From Ignavibacteriales bacterium UBA6490 (GTDB taxonomy: Bacteria > Bacteroidota > Ignavibacteria > Ignavibacteriales > Ignavibacteriaceae): DNA of 30,082 bases. This document shows positions 1-7,516 of the stretch, one piece after another. Location: NCBI GenBank assembly GCA_002435365.1, contig DJMM01000018.1, forward strand, positions 25,768 to 55,849. Reading direction: 5' to 3'. Below the pieces are notes generated by a model, which ran no database searches, was not told where the DNA came from, and saw only the letters and a list, made by a program, of their open reading frames with translations. The translations under genes and the position numbers were made by a program. Numbering within the stretch: position 1 is the first letter of the stretch; each line of letters opens with the position of its first letter.

Positions 1-2
1 TG

Positions 3-77
3 TCAAGCGGTATTTACATATATAAAATAATGATGGGAAATATTACGCAGTCAAAAAAGATGATACTTATTAAGTAG
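3..77 (+). CDS. C-terminal end of a secreted protein with a probable T9SS type A sorting domain (5' end outside window)
   Basis: An open frame enters from the left edge and stops at TAG 75-77. Its last 24 residues include SGIYIYKI near the start and SKKMILIK at the very end. This matches the usual ending of type IX secretion type A sorting domains: a short beta-strand after a 'SGxYxYxI' turn, then a terminal basic 'KKMxLxK' strand. In that system the domain directs an exported protein through the outer membrane and is removed. The rest of the protein lies outside the window, so its function is unknown. The convergent hairpin at 91-125 would end its transcript. The identification rests on a short motif but the pattern is distinctive. 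Confidence 0.6.
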   Translation, partial: SSGIYIYKIMMGNITQSKKMILIK

Positions 78-90
78 CCTTTATGTCGCT

Positions 91-125
91 AAAAAAAAAG
101 CCCGGCAGCAACCGGGCTTTTTTTA
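91..125. terminator. Bidirectional intrinsic terminator
   Basis: The stem AAAGCCCGG / CCGGGCTTT has a short loop, with an A-run on the left and a T-run on the right, so it can work on both strands. It lies between the converging T9SS-cargo fragment (plus strand) and the DUF4382 lipoprotein gene (minus strand). Confidence 0.85.
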
Positions 126-140
126 TTAAATCGTGGGGAT

Positions 141-920
141 TTAATTATTATCAAGTGTTATTACACCTAAATCTGTGTCCTGCTGGGCATAAACAACCAC
201 ATCAGTTATTGTTTTTGGCTGATAGGCAGTATTGCCCGGTTCTATATTCACACTATAATTTCCGGCCGGCAGACACATCAATTTAAACAGACCATTAACA
301 TCTGCATATGTGGTTAAAGTATCGTCCCCCACCATTGTCCAAACAGATGCATCTGCATCAAGAGGAAGGATCTGCCCGGAAATTGTACCTGAAGTTACTA
401 CAGCCTGCACCCTTACTGTAGGTCGAAGCAAATATTTATTCGAACCGGTTTGATGTATTGATTTATCAGCGTCAAAATCGAGATAAAGTTCATACAGACT
501 GCCGGGTTCGATAGTGAATTCATGATTCAGCTTCAGACCGGTTTGCTGACCGCTGGGAACTGTAAGGCTGTGTTTTATTCCGTTTTCATATATATAATTG
601 TCATCACCGAGTATCAGTCTAACCTGCATATAATTTCCTGCTGAGAGAGAATTTTCTCCAAGCACAACACTTGCTCCGTTAGTTAACCGGAGAAGATCAT
701 ATTTGCCCGGAACATCATTAATTACCTGCCAGCCTTCAAGCTCGCTGTTTACCTCTACACGGAGGACGTCGATTATTACCGAGTCGAGTGCAGCAGGAGC
801 ATCAACCAGATACATTTTTATTCTTCCTTTTCCCTCTGCATCAGTGGATGAATCGGAACAGGAAACGAGTATAAATCCTGAAATAATTGTCAAAGCAGCA
901 AAAAACGCTGTTTTCTTCAT
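141..920 (-). CDS. DUF4382 domain lipoprotein with C-terminal carboxypeptidase-regulatory-like domain
   Basis: This is a 259-residue protein. Its signal peptide ends in a lipobox (LVSC, Cys21), so it is probably anchored in the cell envelope. Residues about 33-170 resemble DUF4382, a beta-sandwich domain common in Bacteroidota lipoproteins; the cues are 'GRIKMYLVDAPAALDSV' near the start and 'LLRPTVRV' near the end. Residues about 175-259 resemble a carboxypeptidase-regulatory-like (CarboxypepD_reg) fold, with 'GLFKLMCLPAGNYSVNIEPG'. No enzymatic residues are apparent. The start is supported by GAGG about 7 bases upstream of the ATG. It is a single gene closed by the hairpin at 91-125. The substrate or role is unknown; the domain calls are fairly secure. 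Confidence 0.8.
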   Translation of the reverse strand: MKKTAFFAALTIISGFILVSCSDSSTDAEGKGRIKMYLVDAPAALDSVIIDVLRVEVNSELEGWQVINDVPGKYDLLRLTNGASVVLGENSLSAGNYMQVRLILGDDNYIYENGIKHSLTVPSGQQTGLKLNHEFTIEPGSLYELYLDFDADKSIHQTGSNKYLLRPTVRVQAVVTSGTISGQILPLDADASVWTMVGDDTLTTYADVNGLFKLMCLPAGNYSVNIEPGNTAYQPKTITDVVVYAQQDTDLGVITLDNN

Positions 921-1245
921 TTTTATTCCTCATATTACTTTGATACTTCAAATAAAACTGATCATTATGCCAATTAAAGATATCAGCAGGAATGAATATA
1001 TAAATAAAATATCTGAATATTATTATGCCGGCTATGCAAAAATTGCGTACCTGCCGGGTATTAAATTTTAAGGTTTTATGGAGCTGGGTAATTCAGCAGT
1101 CCGCATAAAATAATTATTTATTCAAAATATATTAAAAAATTCAGGCTGTTTATTAAATTCCGGCGGGAGGAGACTTACTTCACTTGAAGTTCTTAATATA
1201 TTGCATCTGCAAAAATTTAATATTATTTTAGTAGTCTAAATTTTA
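921..1245. other. Intergenic region between the lipoprotein gene and the tRNA
   Basis: No convincing gene is present. It contains a dyad, TATGCAA (1033-1039) and TTGCGTA (1043-1049), flanked by direct TGCCGG copies at 1026 and 1052. It lies about 110 bp upstream of the lipoprotein start and could be an operator, though nothing proves it. The remainder is AT-rich and holds the presumed tRNA promoter. Confidence 0.4.
1201..1229 (+). promoter_or_regulatory. Possible promoter of the tRNA gene
   Basis: TTGCAT (1201-1206) is followed after 17 bases by TATTTT (1224-1229), which would start transcription about 10 bases before the tRNA 5' end. The match is moderate and the region is AT-rich, so it may be chance. 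Confidence 0.35.
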
Positions 1246-1322
1246 GGGCTCATAGCTCAGTTGGTTAGAGCATCTGACTCATAATCAGAGGGTCGAAGGT
1301 TCAAGTCCTCCTGAGCCCACCA
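1246..1322 (+). tRNA. tRNA with CAT anticodon (elongator Met or lysidine-type Ile2)
   Basis: The cloverleaf folds completely. The acceptor stem pairs GGGCTCA with TGAGCCC, the D arm is GCTC/GAGC, and the anticodon stem TCTGA/TCAGA encloses CTCATAA (anticodon at 1280-1282). The variable loop is GGGTC. The T arm GAAGG/CCTCC has one A-C mismatch and the loop TTCAAGT. CCA is encoded at 1320-1322. A CAT anticodon can mean initiator Met, elongator Met or Ile2 (C34 modified to lysidine by TilS). The G1-C72 pair argues against the initiator. Elongator Met and Ile2 cannot be separated by eye here. Confidence 0.95.
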
Positions 1323-1326
1323 TATA

Positions 1327-1356
1327 AAAAATCCCGAAAATCATTTCGGGATTTTA
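1327..1356. terminator. Bidirectional terminator after the tRNA and after the GT-C gene
   Basis: The stem ATCCCGAAA (1331-1339) / TTTCGGGAT (1344-1352) has a 4-base loop. A-runs and T-runs lie on the two sides. It ends the tRNA transcript on the plus strand and the glycosyltransferase transcript on the minus strand. Confidence 0.85.
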
Positions 1357-1413
1357 TTTATTCAAACCCTGAATATTTTAATAATTCAACACCATGTATG
1401 TGAATTTACGTCT

Positions 1414-2910
1414 TTAATTTATCTTCCATATTATGATTGCCGAATTATTAAACCTGTCTCTGTAAACTTCACTATCTTTTATAAAACTCAATGTGTCACT
1501 GTCCATCATATACTTGTAACTCATAAATGATTGACGGTACCGGTTATAATTTCCTTCCAGTAATTCTTTCTCCGCTGAAGCTTTATAAATTACATAATAA
1601 GAAACATGATTTGATTTGAGATAGCTGTACAGTTTCCGTTCTTTTAGTACATCCTGGAAATAAAAGTCGTTTACAAGTCCATCCAGATTTATTACTTTCC
1701 TGCCGCTTACAAAAGAATAATTTCCGGCGTCCTTCATAGCAAGAACTGCACCGGAGTCTGTGTTGTCCCTCGTCCACACTGCTGCATTGTATGCCCTTGC
1801 ATGCCAACTGTTATCGATATTTTTGTTCAGCCTCCATACTGATTTAAATGCAACAAAACTGATTACAAACAATAATACAAGAATAACCACTCCCCTTTTT
1901 ATCTTTATCTTCAGAAGATCAGCAGTGATGAATGCAAATACAATTCCGTAAAAAATAAAATAATAATTAAGGACGGGCCACTTAATGAACAGCAGGTAAA
2001 AAGAATAATGTATAATTACTGTAAGTGAAAGGGAAATAGCGAGAAGCTGATGTTTCTGAAGAAGCACTTTCCCCGTTATTATATTTTTAAACTGAAAGGT
2101 TATATAAACAATCGCGGCTGAAATTGCGGCGAAAATCGATACAATAGCTGTAGCTGTAAACTGCAGATCAAAATTAAATGATATATCAGGAAAGGAGGAT
2201 TTAAGCACTCCGCTTATCGGCTGGAAGTGCCCGGTATGCAGATAATTATTGAACATATAGGGAATCAGGACCAGCGCGCAGCCAAATAAATATAAGAATG
2301 ATACTTTAGATCCGTCACTCAATATTACAAGGAGAAACATAATTCCGGGAAGAAAAATGAAGTCCAGTCTTGATAGCAATAATAAACCTGTAATGAGCCC
2401 GGCTATTAAGTAATTAACGGGGGAAAAATTATTTTTTAAATAATATGCATAAAGAATTATCACCATAAGTGCCACAACAGCAGATTCCATTCCGTTCACT
2501 GCCTGTGAAAAGACAAAAAATATTACGAGGCTTAGGGCAATTAGTGCATTAACTTCCCCGTTTACTTTATTTACGGAATAGAACAGGAGGAGGGAGGATA
2601 CCGAAACAATTATGGTCTGAAGGATCAGCACAATACGATAAAAATTTTCAGGATCCGATGGATGAATAGAATAGAGTGCAATAAGGACATACTGCCACAG
2701 CGGCTGAAAACCGTTGGTTTGATGCAGCCCGTCGAAGGAAAAGCCCATTCCTTTATGGAAGTTTTCTGCTATTTTAAAATAATAAGCTGCATCGTCAGGA
2801 ATAAGATCAAGCAGAAGACGGATATCGGCAAATAGCAGAAAGGAAGTCTGGAGTATGAATAATAGTAATACAATGCCCGCAGGATAATAGTACTTTCCTG
2901 ATAATTTCAT
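1414..2910 (-). CDS. Polytopic membrane glycosyltransferase, GT-C fold (ArnT/PMT-like)
   Basis: This 498-residue protein has roughly ten or more hydrophobic segments. After the first membrane helix is an acidic pair in 'IPDDAAYYF' (Asp39-Asp40), followed by 'TNGFQPLWQ' (65-73). Acidic residues in the first external loop are the hallmark of GT-C enzymes, which use polyprenyl-phosphate-linked sugars and transfer them on the periplasmic side. The C-terminal ~120 residues are soluble and contain 'MKDAGNYSFVSGRKVINLDGLVND', a pattern seen in uncharacterised relatives. The acceptor and sugar cannot be inferred, since no other envelope-glycan genes lie nearby. There is no Shine-Dalgarno sequence upstream of the ATG; a TTTC-N19-TATATTAG promoter is present. 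The gene is monocistronic. Confidence 0.65.
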   Translation of the reverse strand: MKLSGKYYYPAGIVLLLFILQTSFLLFADIRLLLDLIPDDAAYYFKIAENFHKGMGFSFDGLHQTNGFQPLWQYVLIALYSIHPSDPENFYRIVLILQTIIVSVSSLLLFYSVNKVNGEVNALIALSLVIFFVFSQAVNGMESAVVALMVIILYAYYLKNNFSPVNYLIAGLITGLLLLSRLDFIFLPGIMFLLVILSDGSKVSFLYLFGCALVLIPYMFNNYLHTGHFQPISGVLKSSFPDISFNFDLQFTATAIVSIFAAISAAIVYITFQFKNIITGKVLLQKHQLLAISLSLTVIIHYSFYLLFIKWPVLNYYFIFYGIVFAFITADLLKIKIKRGVVILVLLFVISFVAFKSVWRLNKNIDNSWHARAYNAAVWTRDNTDSGAVLAMKDAGNYSFVSGRKVINLDGLVNDFYFQDVLKERKLYSYLKSNHVSYYVIYKASAEKELLEGNYNRYRQSFMSYKYMMDSDTLSFIKDSEVYRDRFNNSAIIIWKIN

Positions 2911-2959
2911 TAAGCTATAAAATAATTCTTTTTTCTTTATTCAATGAATTTAATTAGTG

Positions 2960-2990
2960 CTAATATACAACTGGCCTGGAATAAATGAAA
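2960..2990 (-). promoter_or_regulatory. Bacteroidota-type promoter of the GT-C gene
   Basis: Read on the minus strand, TTTC is followed after 19 bases by TATATTAG. This is one mismatch in each box from the TTTG-N19-TAnnTTTG consensus of Bacteroidota primary sigma promoters. It lies about 50 bases before the start codon. Confidence 0.45.
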
Positions 2991-3178
2991 TTGTCTTTAA
3001 ATAGATTCACTCAAATTGCCTGCAAGAATACATGTAAGGATAATCTCATAATACATTCTGATATTATAGTCCCGAGGGTACCATCTGCTGATTAAGATAC
3101 TAGTTGAGCCATGTTTCAATCACCCCGCTTTCCATGCAGCTGACCATTTACCAATTGACAGAATTAACGCTGATCATG

Positions 3179-3316
3179 TCAATCTCCGGTTTCTTCCCAG
3201 AGTTTTTTCACCCTGTTATCTACCTTGTTTATATGAGTCTGGTATTTTTCAGACAGCCGGCTGATCAGAATTTTATTTTCACGTAGTTATCCGGGAATAA
3301 GAGCTTTCTGAAGCTC
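3179..3316 (-). pseudogene. Degenerate fragment resembling the N-terminus of an integrase-core transposase
   Basis: Reading the minus strand in one frame gives ELQKALIPG, a TAA stop (3287-3289), then 35 codons to TGA 3179-3181. The second part begins LRENKILISRLSEKYQ and continues with a lysine/arginine-rich stretch. The 'LRxENxILxSxL' string followed by a basic 'xRxRLxKL' helix resembles the N-terminal leader of a common transposase family with an integrase catalytic core. No catalytic DDE region or inverted repeats remain. This is a short, stop-interrupted match from memory, so it is tentative. Confidence 0.35.
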
Positions 3317-3540
3317 CGTGCATTGACTTTATTCTATTATCCGCATCTCCCTTCTGTTTTATATAAAACACATTAAGGAAATCCATTTTCTAAAAGAAGA
3401 AGTGCTGCGGCTTACATCAGTTATGACAAATAAACATTGCAGCATTGCTAGTCTGATCAATTATATACTTTAAAAACTATACTAAAATTCCAAATAAATT
3501 ATAAATTTGCAGCATCCTTTTAAATTCAAAGGAAGGTTTT

Positions 3541-3954
3541 TTGGAAAACGATAGTGTACCTGACCTGACTGAGTATTCTAATGAAGAGTTGCTGGACCTC
3601 TATATTAATCTTGATAAAGATTCGAATAAGGAACATGCCAAAGCACTTGAAGAAAGAATACAGCATAAATTGAATTCCACCCCGCCGGCAGAAAACAGCA
3701 TTCTCCAGTTTTTAAAAAGAAACAAAGGTATTCTTATAATAGTAATTCTCGCTGCGGTTTATTTTTTTATTATCAGGTGGTATTTTTCTGTCCCAGGTAA
3801 TATGCCCTCCTCAAGAAATGTGCTGATCCCGGTTTTAATTCATGGATTTATAATTATTTTCCTGGGATATTATGCCTCCAAAGGAAAGTTAATTGCGGGC
3901 CTATTGATCGTGCTTTATTTTCTTTTTATGATGTTCGGAAGAATGCTTTTCTAG
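3541..3954 (+). CDS. Small membrane protein of unknown function
   Basis: This 137-residue protein is not recognised. Residues 1-65 are acidic, soluble and probably helical, with 'YSNEELLDLYINLDKD' resembling a short helical capping domain. Residues about 66-137 form three hydrophobic segments (about 66-83, 95-113 and 117-133). The start is TTG at 3541, preceded by AAGGAAGG at 3529-3536. That supports this start even though TTG is rare, and no ATG lies nearby in frame. It is the only plus-strand protein gene between the GT-C and K+ channel genes and has no operon partner. No terminator is evident before the repeat array at 4208. Confidence 0.6.
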   Translation: MENDSVPDLTEYSNEELLDLYINLDKDSNKEHAKALEERIQHKLNSTPPAENSILQFLKRNKGILIIVILAAVYFFIIRWYFSVPGNMPSSRNVLIPVLIHGFIIIFLGYYASKGKLIAGLLIVLYFLFMMFGRMLF

Positions 3955-4562
3955 CACCTGCAGCTTGAGGATTATTCTGCTCATTAAAACACAGATTAAT
4001 TCTTAATTCAAAAAAGGGCTGTGGGGTATATATTCATCACCTTAAGGTTTTTATATAAAGCACCATTTATTAATTAATGTTGGACTGCCGCCATTAATTA
4101 TTCCCTGCTCAATTTACGATCGCGCCTGTGCTTTGAAACTGACCCGGAAATTATGGTACGTATTCTGCTAACAGACCGCAAAATGTTTTAATTGGGTTTC
4201 CGGTACCATATTAGCTCCTCTTTAACCCGTCCTGCCCACATATCTGACAGCCAAATTTGGACGTCAGATACGAGAGATAGCCGAAGGTAGGACGAGTTAA
4301 TGCCGGAGGAGAATCCAAATTGGACCTTAATTCCAGGGTAAGGTTTCTATTAAAAAATCTTCGAATTTGAATATAATAACAGGAAGGAATTAATCGATAA
4401 AGACGCTTTATTTATTGAAAGATTTTTTTAGGTGGGTAAGATCCTGACAACTTTTTTAGTATAATATCAATGAATTGCAGCCGCTACAAATTAAGACAGG
4501 AGAATATTTCTCAGATATTTAATTAAAACGTGGTATCCCCGGAAGTTTTAAAGACTGAATAA
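3955..4562. other. 608-bp intergenic region between convergent genes, holding repeat array 1
   Basis: No gene is supported. Apart from the inverted 11-bp repeat array at 4208-4316 I see AT-rich sequence without hairpins ending in T-runs. It is unusually long for a gap between converging genes, where no promoter is needed. Confidence 0.5.
4208..4316. repeat. Inverted array of 11-bp units (array 1)
   Basis: The right arm reads, in 11-bp steps from 4271, CGAGAGATAGC, CGAAGGTAGGA, CGAGTTAATGC, CGGAGGAGAAT. The left arm, read on the minus strand, gives TGTGGGCAGGA, CGGGTTAAAGA, GGAGCTAATAT. The centre is the palindrome CCAAATTTGG (4251-4260). The arms pair: TATCTGAC (4241-4248) with GTCAGATA (4263-4270); 4223-4236 with 4286-4299 at 13 of 14 positions counting one G-T; and CTCCTC (4215-4220) with GAGGAG (4306-4311). 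The right arm has one extra unit between the inner and outer stems. The unit consensus resembles array 2. Confidence 0.75.
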
Positions 4563-5549
4563 CTAATATACTTTCAGTTTCTCCAGATTAGCCCGTTCAC
4601 CGATAGCCATAAGTTTGTTACCTTCATCAACAATAGTATCGCCTTTGGGATTATATATAAATATACCCTTTTCATCATTTTGTATCGAAATAATTATTGC
4701 GTTGAATTCTGTTCTGATGGGTAATTCGGCTAAAGTTTTTTTATCCATTTTAGAACCATGTTTTACAACAATTTCTTCAATCTGCAGATCTATATTTCTG
4801 TTAGCCGACACAATTTCAATAAAATCTGCCACACCGGGGCGTAATAATAGCGAAGCCATTCTTACTCCCCCCAGTTCGTAGGGATTAATTACCCGATCCG
4901 CCCCGGCTTTGAATAATTTGGGATGGGTTTCTTCTTCAACAGCACGTGCAACCACAAAAATTTTGGGATTTAAATATTTGGCGGTCAAAGTAGTAAAAAC
5001 ATTTTCAGGATCTGTGGGTAACACGGCAACAAGCCCGCATGCTTTTTGAACTCCAACTCTTTCCAGCGTTTCGTCCTGGGAGGCATCCCCCGTATCATAA
5101 AGGTAACCAGCTTCATCAAGTTTAATATGATTAACAGAATTATTTTCTATGACTACAAAGTCTGCTCCGGCATGTAATAATTCCTCGCAAATATGAGTGC
5201 CCATTCTGCCATAACCGCAAACTATGTAATGATTTTCCAGCTTTCTTATTCTCTTCTCCATTTTTCTCCTTTTAAATATTTTGCTTTCGATAAGAATTTG
5301 AATTCCTATTCCACCGACGTAAATAACTACTGCAAAGCTTACAAGCACAAGTACCATCGTAAAAATTTCTCCGCTCTTGGAAAGCGGATGCACCTCACCA
5401 AAACCCGTTGTGGTAATTGATATTATTACCATATAAAGTGAATCAATTAAATTCCATCCTTCAATATACATGAATCCCGCCGTCCCGGTGCAAACGATAA
5501 TAAAAAGGAATATTAAGGCCTGTAATAACTGTTTGAGGGAACTTTGCAT
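4563..5549 (-). CDS. Two-TM potassium channel subunit with cytoplasmic RCK (TrkA-N/TrkA-C) domain
   Basis: This 328-residue protein has the MthK-like plan. TM1 spans about 8-28, the pore helix and filter lie at 36-52, and TM2 at about 60-88. A Rossmann RCK_N domain (about 105-225, with GYGRMG at 112-117) follows, then a TrkA_C ligand-binding domain (about 240-328). The filter reads TTTGFGE rather than the usual TVGYGD. GFG filters are known in some K+ channels, but the acidic Glu after the filter and the extra Thr deserve note. RCK domains gate such channels on binding nucleotide or Ca2+. The channel would act in the inner membrane for K+ or osmotic balance. It is monocistronic; no clear Shine-Dalgarno sequence or terminator is visible. 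Confidence 0.85.
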   Translation of the reverse strand: MQSSLKQLLQALIFLFIIVCTGTAGFMYIEGWNLIDSLYMVIISITTTGFGEVHPLSKSGEIFTMVLVLVSFAVVIYVGGIGIQILIESKIFKRRKMEKRIRKLENHYIVCGYGRMGTHICEELLHAGADFVVIENNSVNHIKLDEAGYLYDTGDASQDETLERVGVQKACGLVAVLPTDPENVFTTLTAKYLNPKIFVVARAVEEETHPKLFKAGADRVINPYELGGVRMASLLLRPGVADFIEIVSANRNIDLQIEEIVVKHGSKMDKKTLAELPIRTEFNAIIISIQNDEKGIFIYNPKGDTIVDEGNKLMAIGERANLEKLKVY

Positions 5550-5912
5550 AACTTTTAATTTTATTTATTAAGTAAAATATAAAAAGTAAAATTGAAGCTG
5601 GTGGTCAGATCTCTGATAAAATAATTATCAGAAGTTAAGCTTAATTTAAAAAAATAGTCACTAATTATAAAAACCGGTAAAACTTATTATTAAAATAAAT
5701 AACTTACAGATAATTAGGAAACCTGATTATTGTTCCCGCTATTTTCTTCCTCAGCATAATTTGTGTTAAAAATTTTTTTAATTTGAAACACTTCCCACTT
5801 TCAGCTGAAGATGTGCTGATTATTAAAGGCTGGCATCATAGAGTTGGCCAATAGTTTTCATGCAAGAAAGTGGTGGCGGGGCATGGTCCTCGGAAATATC
5901 GTGTTGCAAAAG
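5550..5912. other. Intergenic region upstream of the K+ channel gene
   Basis: No gene is supported. A perfect 8-bp dyad, TCTGATAA (5612-5619) and TTATCAGA (5625-5632), lies about 65 bases upstream of the channel start and could be an operator. From about 5776 a plus-strand frame encodes a short plausible peptide but is stopped by TAG within about 90 bases. Confidence 0.4.
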
Positions 5913-5947
5913 AAAAGCCCGGGTATATTTCAATATCCGGGCTTTTT
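5913..5947 (-). terminator. Terminator of the orphan lipoprotein gene
   Basis: The stem AAAAGCCCGG / CCGGGCTTTT has an AT-rich loop that partly pairs. Read on the minus strand it is followed by a T-run, placing it about 25 bases after the stop codon at 5970. Confidence 0.8.
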
Positions 5948-5969
5948 AATGATTTTATTTAGAATTGAT

Positions 5970-6533
5970 TCAGTTTCTTATATGAAATGGTGACGGATTT
6001 CCATCCTCATAACGCAGCCATAACGTCTCTGAATTATACTCATCCAAGCCTAGCTCCCAGATCATTACCTCTTTCTCCAGCTGATCAGGCTTCTCATAAT
6101 TATTGGCAGACACGCAATTATCTTCACTTTTTATGGAGCCATATGTCGGGTATAAAATAATTTTATTCCCTTCAATAACTACTGTTCCCTTGTTAAAAGC
6201 ATAAAAGGTTGTACTGCATCCATATAAGGATGACTGAAGAAGGACACCTTTTTCATAATAACCATCCTCGGTAAATTTAAAGTACATGCCCGTTCCCGAT
6301 GGCGCTGAAAACTGGCCGGTGCCAGGATTGTAAAAATTGGTGCTCGATAGATTGCCGTAATACCACTCTCTTGCCAATTCAACCGGAACGTTTGTTCTTG
6401 GTGTTGAACTATCAGGCTGATTGATTGAAGAACTTTCTTTACTGCATCCCGCCGCGAATACAGAAATGGCAAATAATGAGTAAAGAACAATATTTACCTT
6501 GTTGTCAGATAACATCTTTTTGAGTCTAAGCAT
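5970..6533 (-). CDS. Lipoprotein of unknown function
   Basis: This 187-residue protein is not recognised. It has an N-terminal signal with a lipobox (AAGC, Cys30), then a Ser/Pro-rich linker (31-50). A beta-rich domain follows, with 'VELAREWYYG', 'YFKFTEDGYYEKG' and a Tyr/Trp-rich C-terminal half, which recalls small lipocalin-like or calycin domains without a firm match. Two cysteines after the lipobox (in 'YGCST' and 'DNCVS') could form a disulfide. The start at 6533 is fixed by GGAGGA seven bases upstream, even though a second ATG occurs six codons later. It is a single gene ended by the hairpin at 5913-5947. Confidence 0.7.
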   Translation of the reverse strand: MLRLKKMLSDNKVNIVLYSLFAISVFAAGCSKESSSINQPDSSTPRTNVPVELAREWYYGNLSSTNFYNPGTGQFSAPSGTGMYFKFTEDGYYEKGVLLQSSLYGCSTTFYAFNKGTVVIEGNKIILYPTYGSIKSEDNCVSANNYEKPDQLEKEVMIWELGLDEYNSETLWLRYEDGNPSPFHIRN

Positions 6534-6648
6534 AAAGCTATCCTCCTTCCTATAATTAAGTTTATCACCGGTTATTGTAAGTAAAGTTTAAATTTTAAAA
6601 GAAATCGCAATTACTCCCCTTCTTTCAGAATTTTGTCTAAGTACACAG

Positions 6649-6665
6649 CAAATATATATTGTCAA
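6649..6665 (-). promoter_or_regulatory. Possible promoter elements of the orphan lipoprotein gene
   Basis: On the minus strand TTGACA (6665-6660) overlaps TATATTTG (6656-6649). The latter matches the TAnnTTTG -7 box of Bacteroidota, but no TTTG lies 19 bases further upstream. TTGACA could instead serve as a -35 box with a weak -10 (TACTTA). About 115 bases of leader would precede the start codon. The rest of 6541-6827 shows nothing more. Confidence 0.35.
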
Positions 6666-6827
6666 AACTGCTTATTTATTTAATATATGACATGTGGATA
6701 ATTTAGCTGACAAAAGTTAATAATTGAGGATAGTGAAATATTAACTCTTTAGAACCGATGTTTGGATTCTGCACTTCTCTGCAGCCTTTTGTATTTACCG
6801 GGGTTATCAAAAGAGGGATTATTTAAT

Positions 6828-6869
6828 AAAAAAAGCCATCCGGTAGGTTGAAATAAGACGGATGGCTTA
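6828..6869 (-). terminator. Terminator of the HEAT-repeat gene
   Basis: The stem AAGCCATCCG / CGGATGGCTT has a 16-base loop. Read on the minus strand it is followed by TTTTTTT and lies about 20 bases after the stop codon at 6889. Confidence 0.8.
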
Positions 6870-6888
6870 ACAGTATGCAGTATTAAAT

Positions 6889-7305
6889 TTACTTTGCTGT
6901 ATATTCGTAGTCAAAATCTGCCTCCTGGTTACTCATAATATCTGTATAAAGGACCGTTGCCACAGCTTTCAGATAAGAATCTTCCTGATTCTCAGCTGCA
7001 AACCTAAGTACTTTTACGGCCGCTTCAGTTTTTATCTTATACAATGCCACCAGAGCAGCAAATTTAATATCTGCATCGTCTTCTGATTTAAGAATTTCAG
7101 AAAGAACATCGGTTGCTTCTTCAAATCTGTACTCACCGATGATCAGCGCACAGCTTACTTTCAATCCTTTATTACCCTCCTTCAGACCGGAAATCAAACT
7201 AGCCAGACTTCTGTTTGAGGAGTCCACCGGCAATCCTATGGTGCCGAATAAAGCTTGAGCAAGCGTAAAGAACATTATTGCAGTTATAACTACAATCCTT
7301 TTCAT
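6889..7305 (-). CDS. Small exported HEAT-repeat protein
   Basis: This 138-residue protein has an N-terminal signal peptide (about 1-20, hydrophobic, ending near ALFG) and no lipobox. The mature part contains paired helices with HEAT/PBS-lyase-like repeat character. 'GLKVSCALIIGEYRFEEATD' is followed about 35 residues later by 'DIKFAALVALYKIKTEAAVK' and then 'SYLKAVATVLYTDI'. HEAT repeats act as protein-binding scaffolds; the partner is unknown. The start is well supported by AAGGAGG five bases before the ATG. It is a single gene with its own terminator at 6828-6869. Short HEAT proteins of this kind are usually periplasmic or outer-membrane associated, but that is inference. Confidence 0.7.
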   Translation of the reverse strand: MKRIVVITAIMFFTLAQALFGTIGLPVDSSNRSLASLISGLKEGNKGLKVSCALIIGEYRFEEATDVLSEILKSEDDADIKFAALVALYKIKTEAAVKVLRFAAENQEDSYLKAVATVLYTDIMSNQEADFDYEYTAK

Positions 7306-7470
7306 GAGTGCCTCCTTCTTGTTTTAGGTTCTAATACTTAGACTAATAAAACGGGGAAATGTTGTCATGAATTATACCGATGGTGCAGGCGGCTTATTAG
7401 TGGTTTATATATTTTATAATCCGTAAAGTATAGTCCAGGAAACCTGATTTCTGCGGTGAGTGAAAGATTC

Positions 7471-7502
7471 AAAAAAAAAGCGTCTCATATGAGACGCTTT
7501 TC
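7471..7502 (-). terminator. Terminator of tonB
   Basis: A perfect palindrome, GCGTCTCATATGAGACGC, is flanked by AAAA and TTTT. Read on the minus strand it is followed by a run of nine T. It lies just after the tonB stop codon at 7517. Confidence 0.9.
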
Positions 7503-7516
7503 AATTTAAGCTTTAT

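Larger units (their letters stand above)
2911..3540. other. 630-bp intergenic region with decayed coding sequence
   Basis: The region lies between divergent genes. It holds the promoter of the minus-strand glycosyltransferase, a stop-interrupted transposase-like remnant (3179-3316) and, at 3502-3509, TAAATTTG. That last sequence matches the -7 element TAnnTTTG and sits about 30 bases before the plus-strand gene at 3541. The 60-codon plus-strand frame at 3104-3286 has no recognisable features. Confidence 0.5.

Noticed and set aside
703..1071. 122-codon plus-strand frame
   Set aside because: It lies mostly antisense to the DUF4382 lipoprotein gene, has no ribosome binding site or recognisable domain, and the lipoprotein frame has clear signal peptide and domain evidence.
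5612..5632. Perfect 8-bp dyad upstream of the K+ channel gene
   Set aside because: AT-rich dyads of this size are expected by chance, and no second copy or known operator match is seen.
5776..5910. Plus-strand peptide-like stretch containing AEDVLIIKGWHHRVGQ
   Set aside because: It is stopped by TAG after about 30 codons and I could not match it to a family; it may be a gene relic or chance. A translated search would decide.
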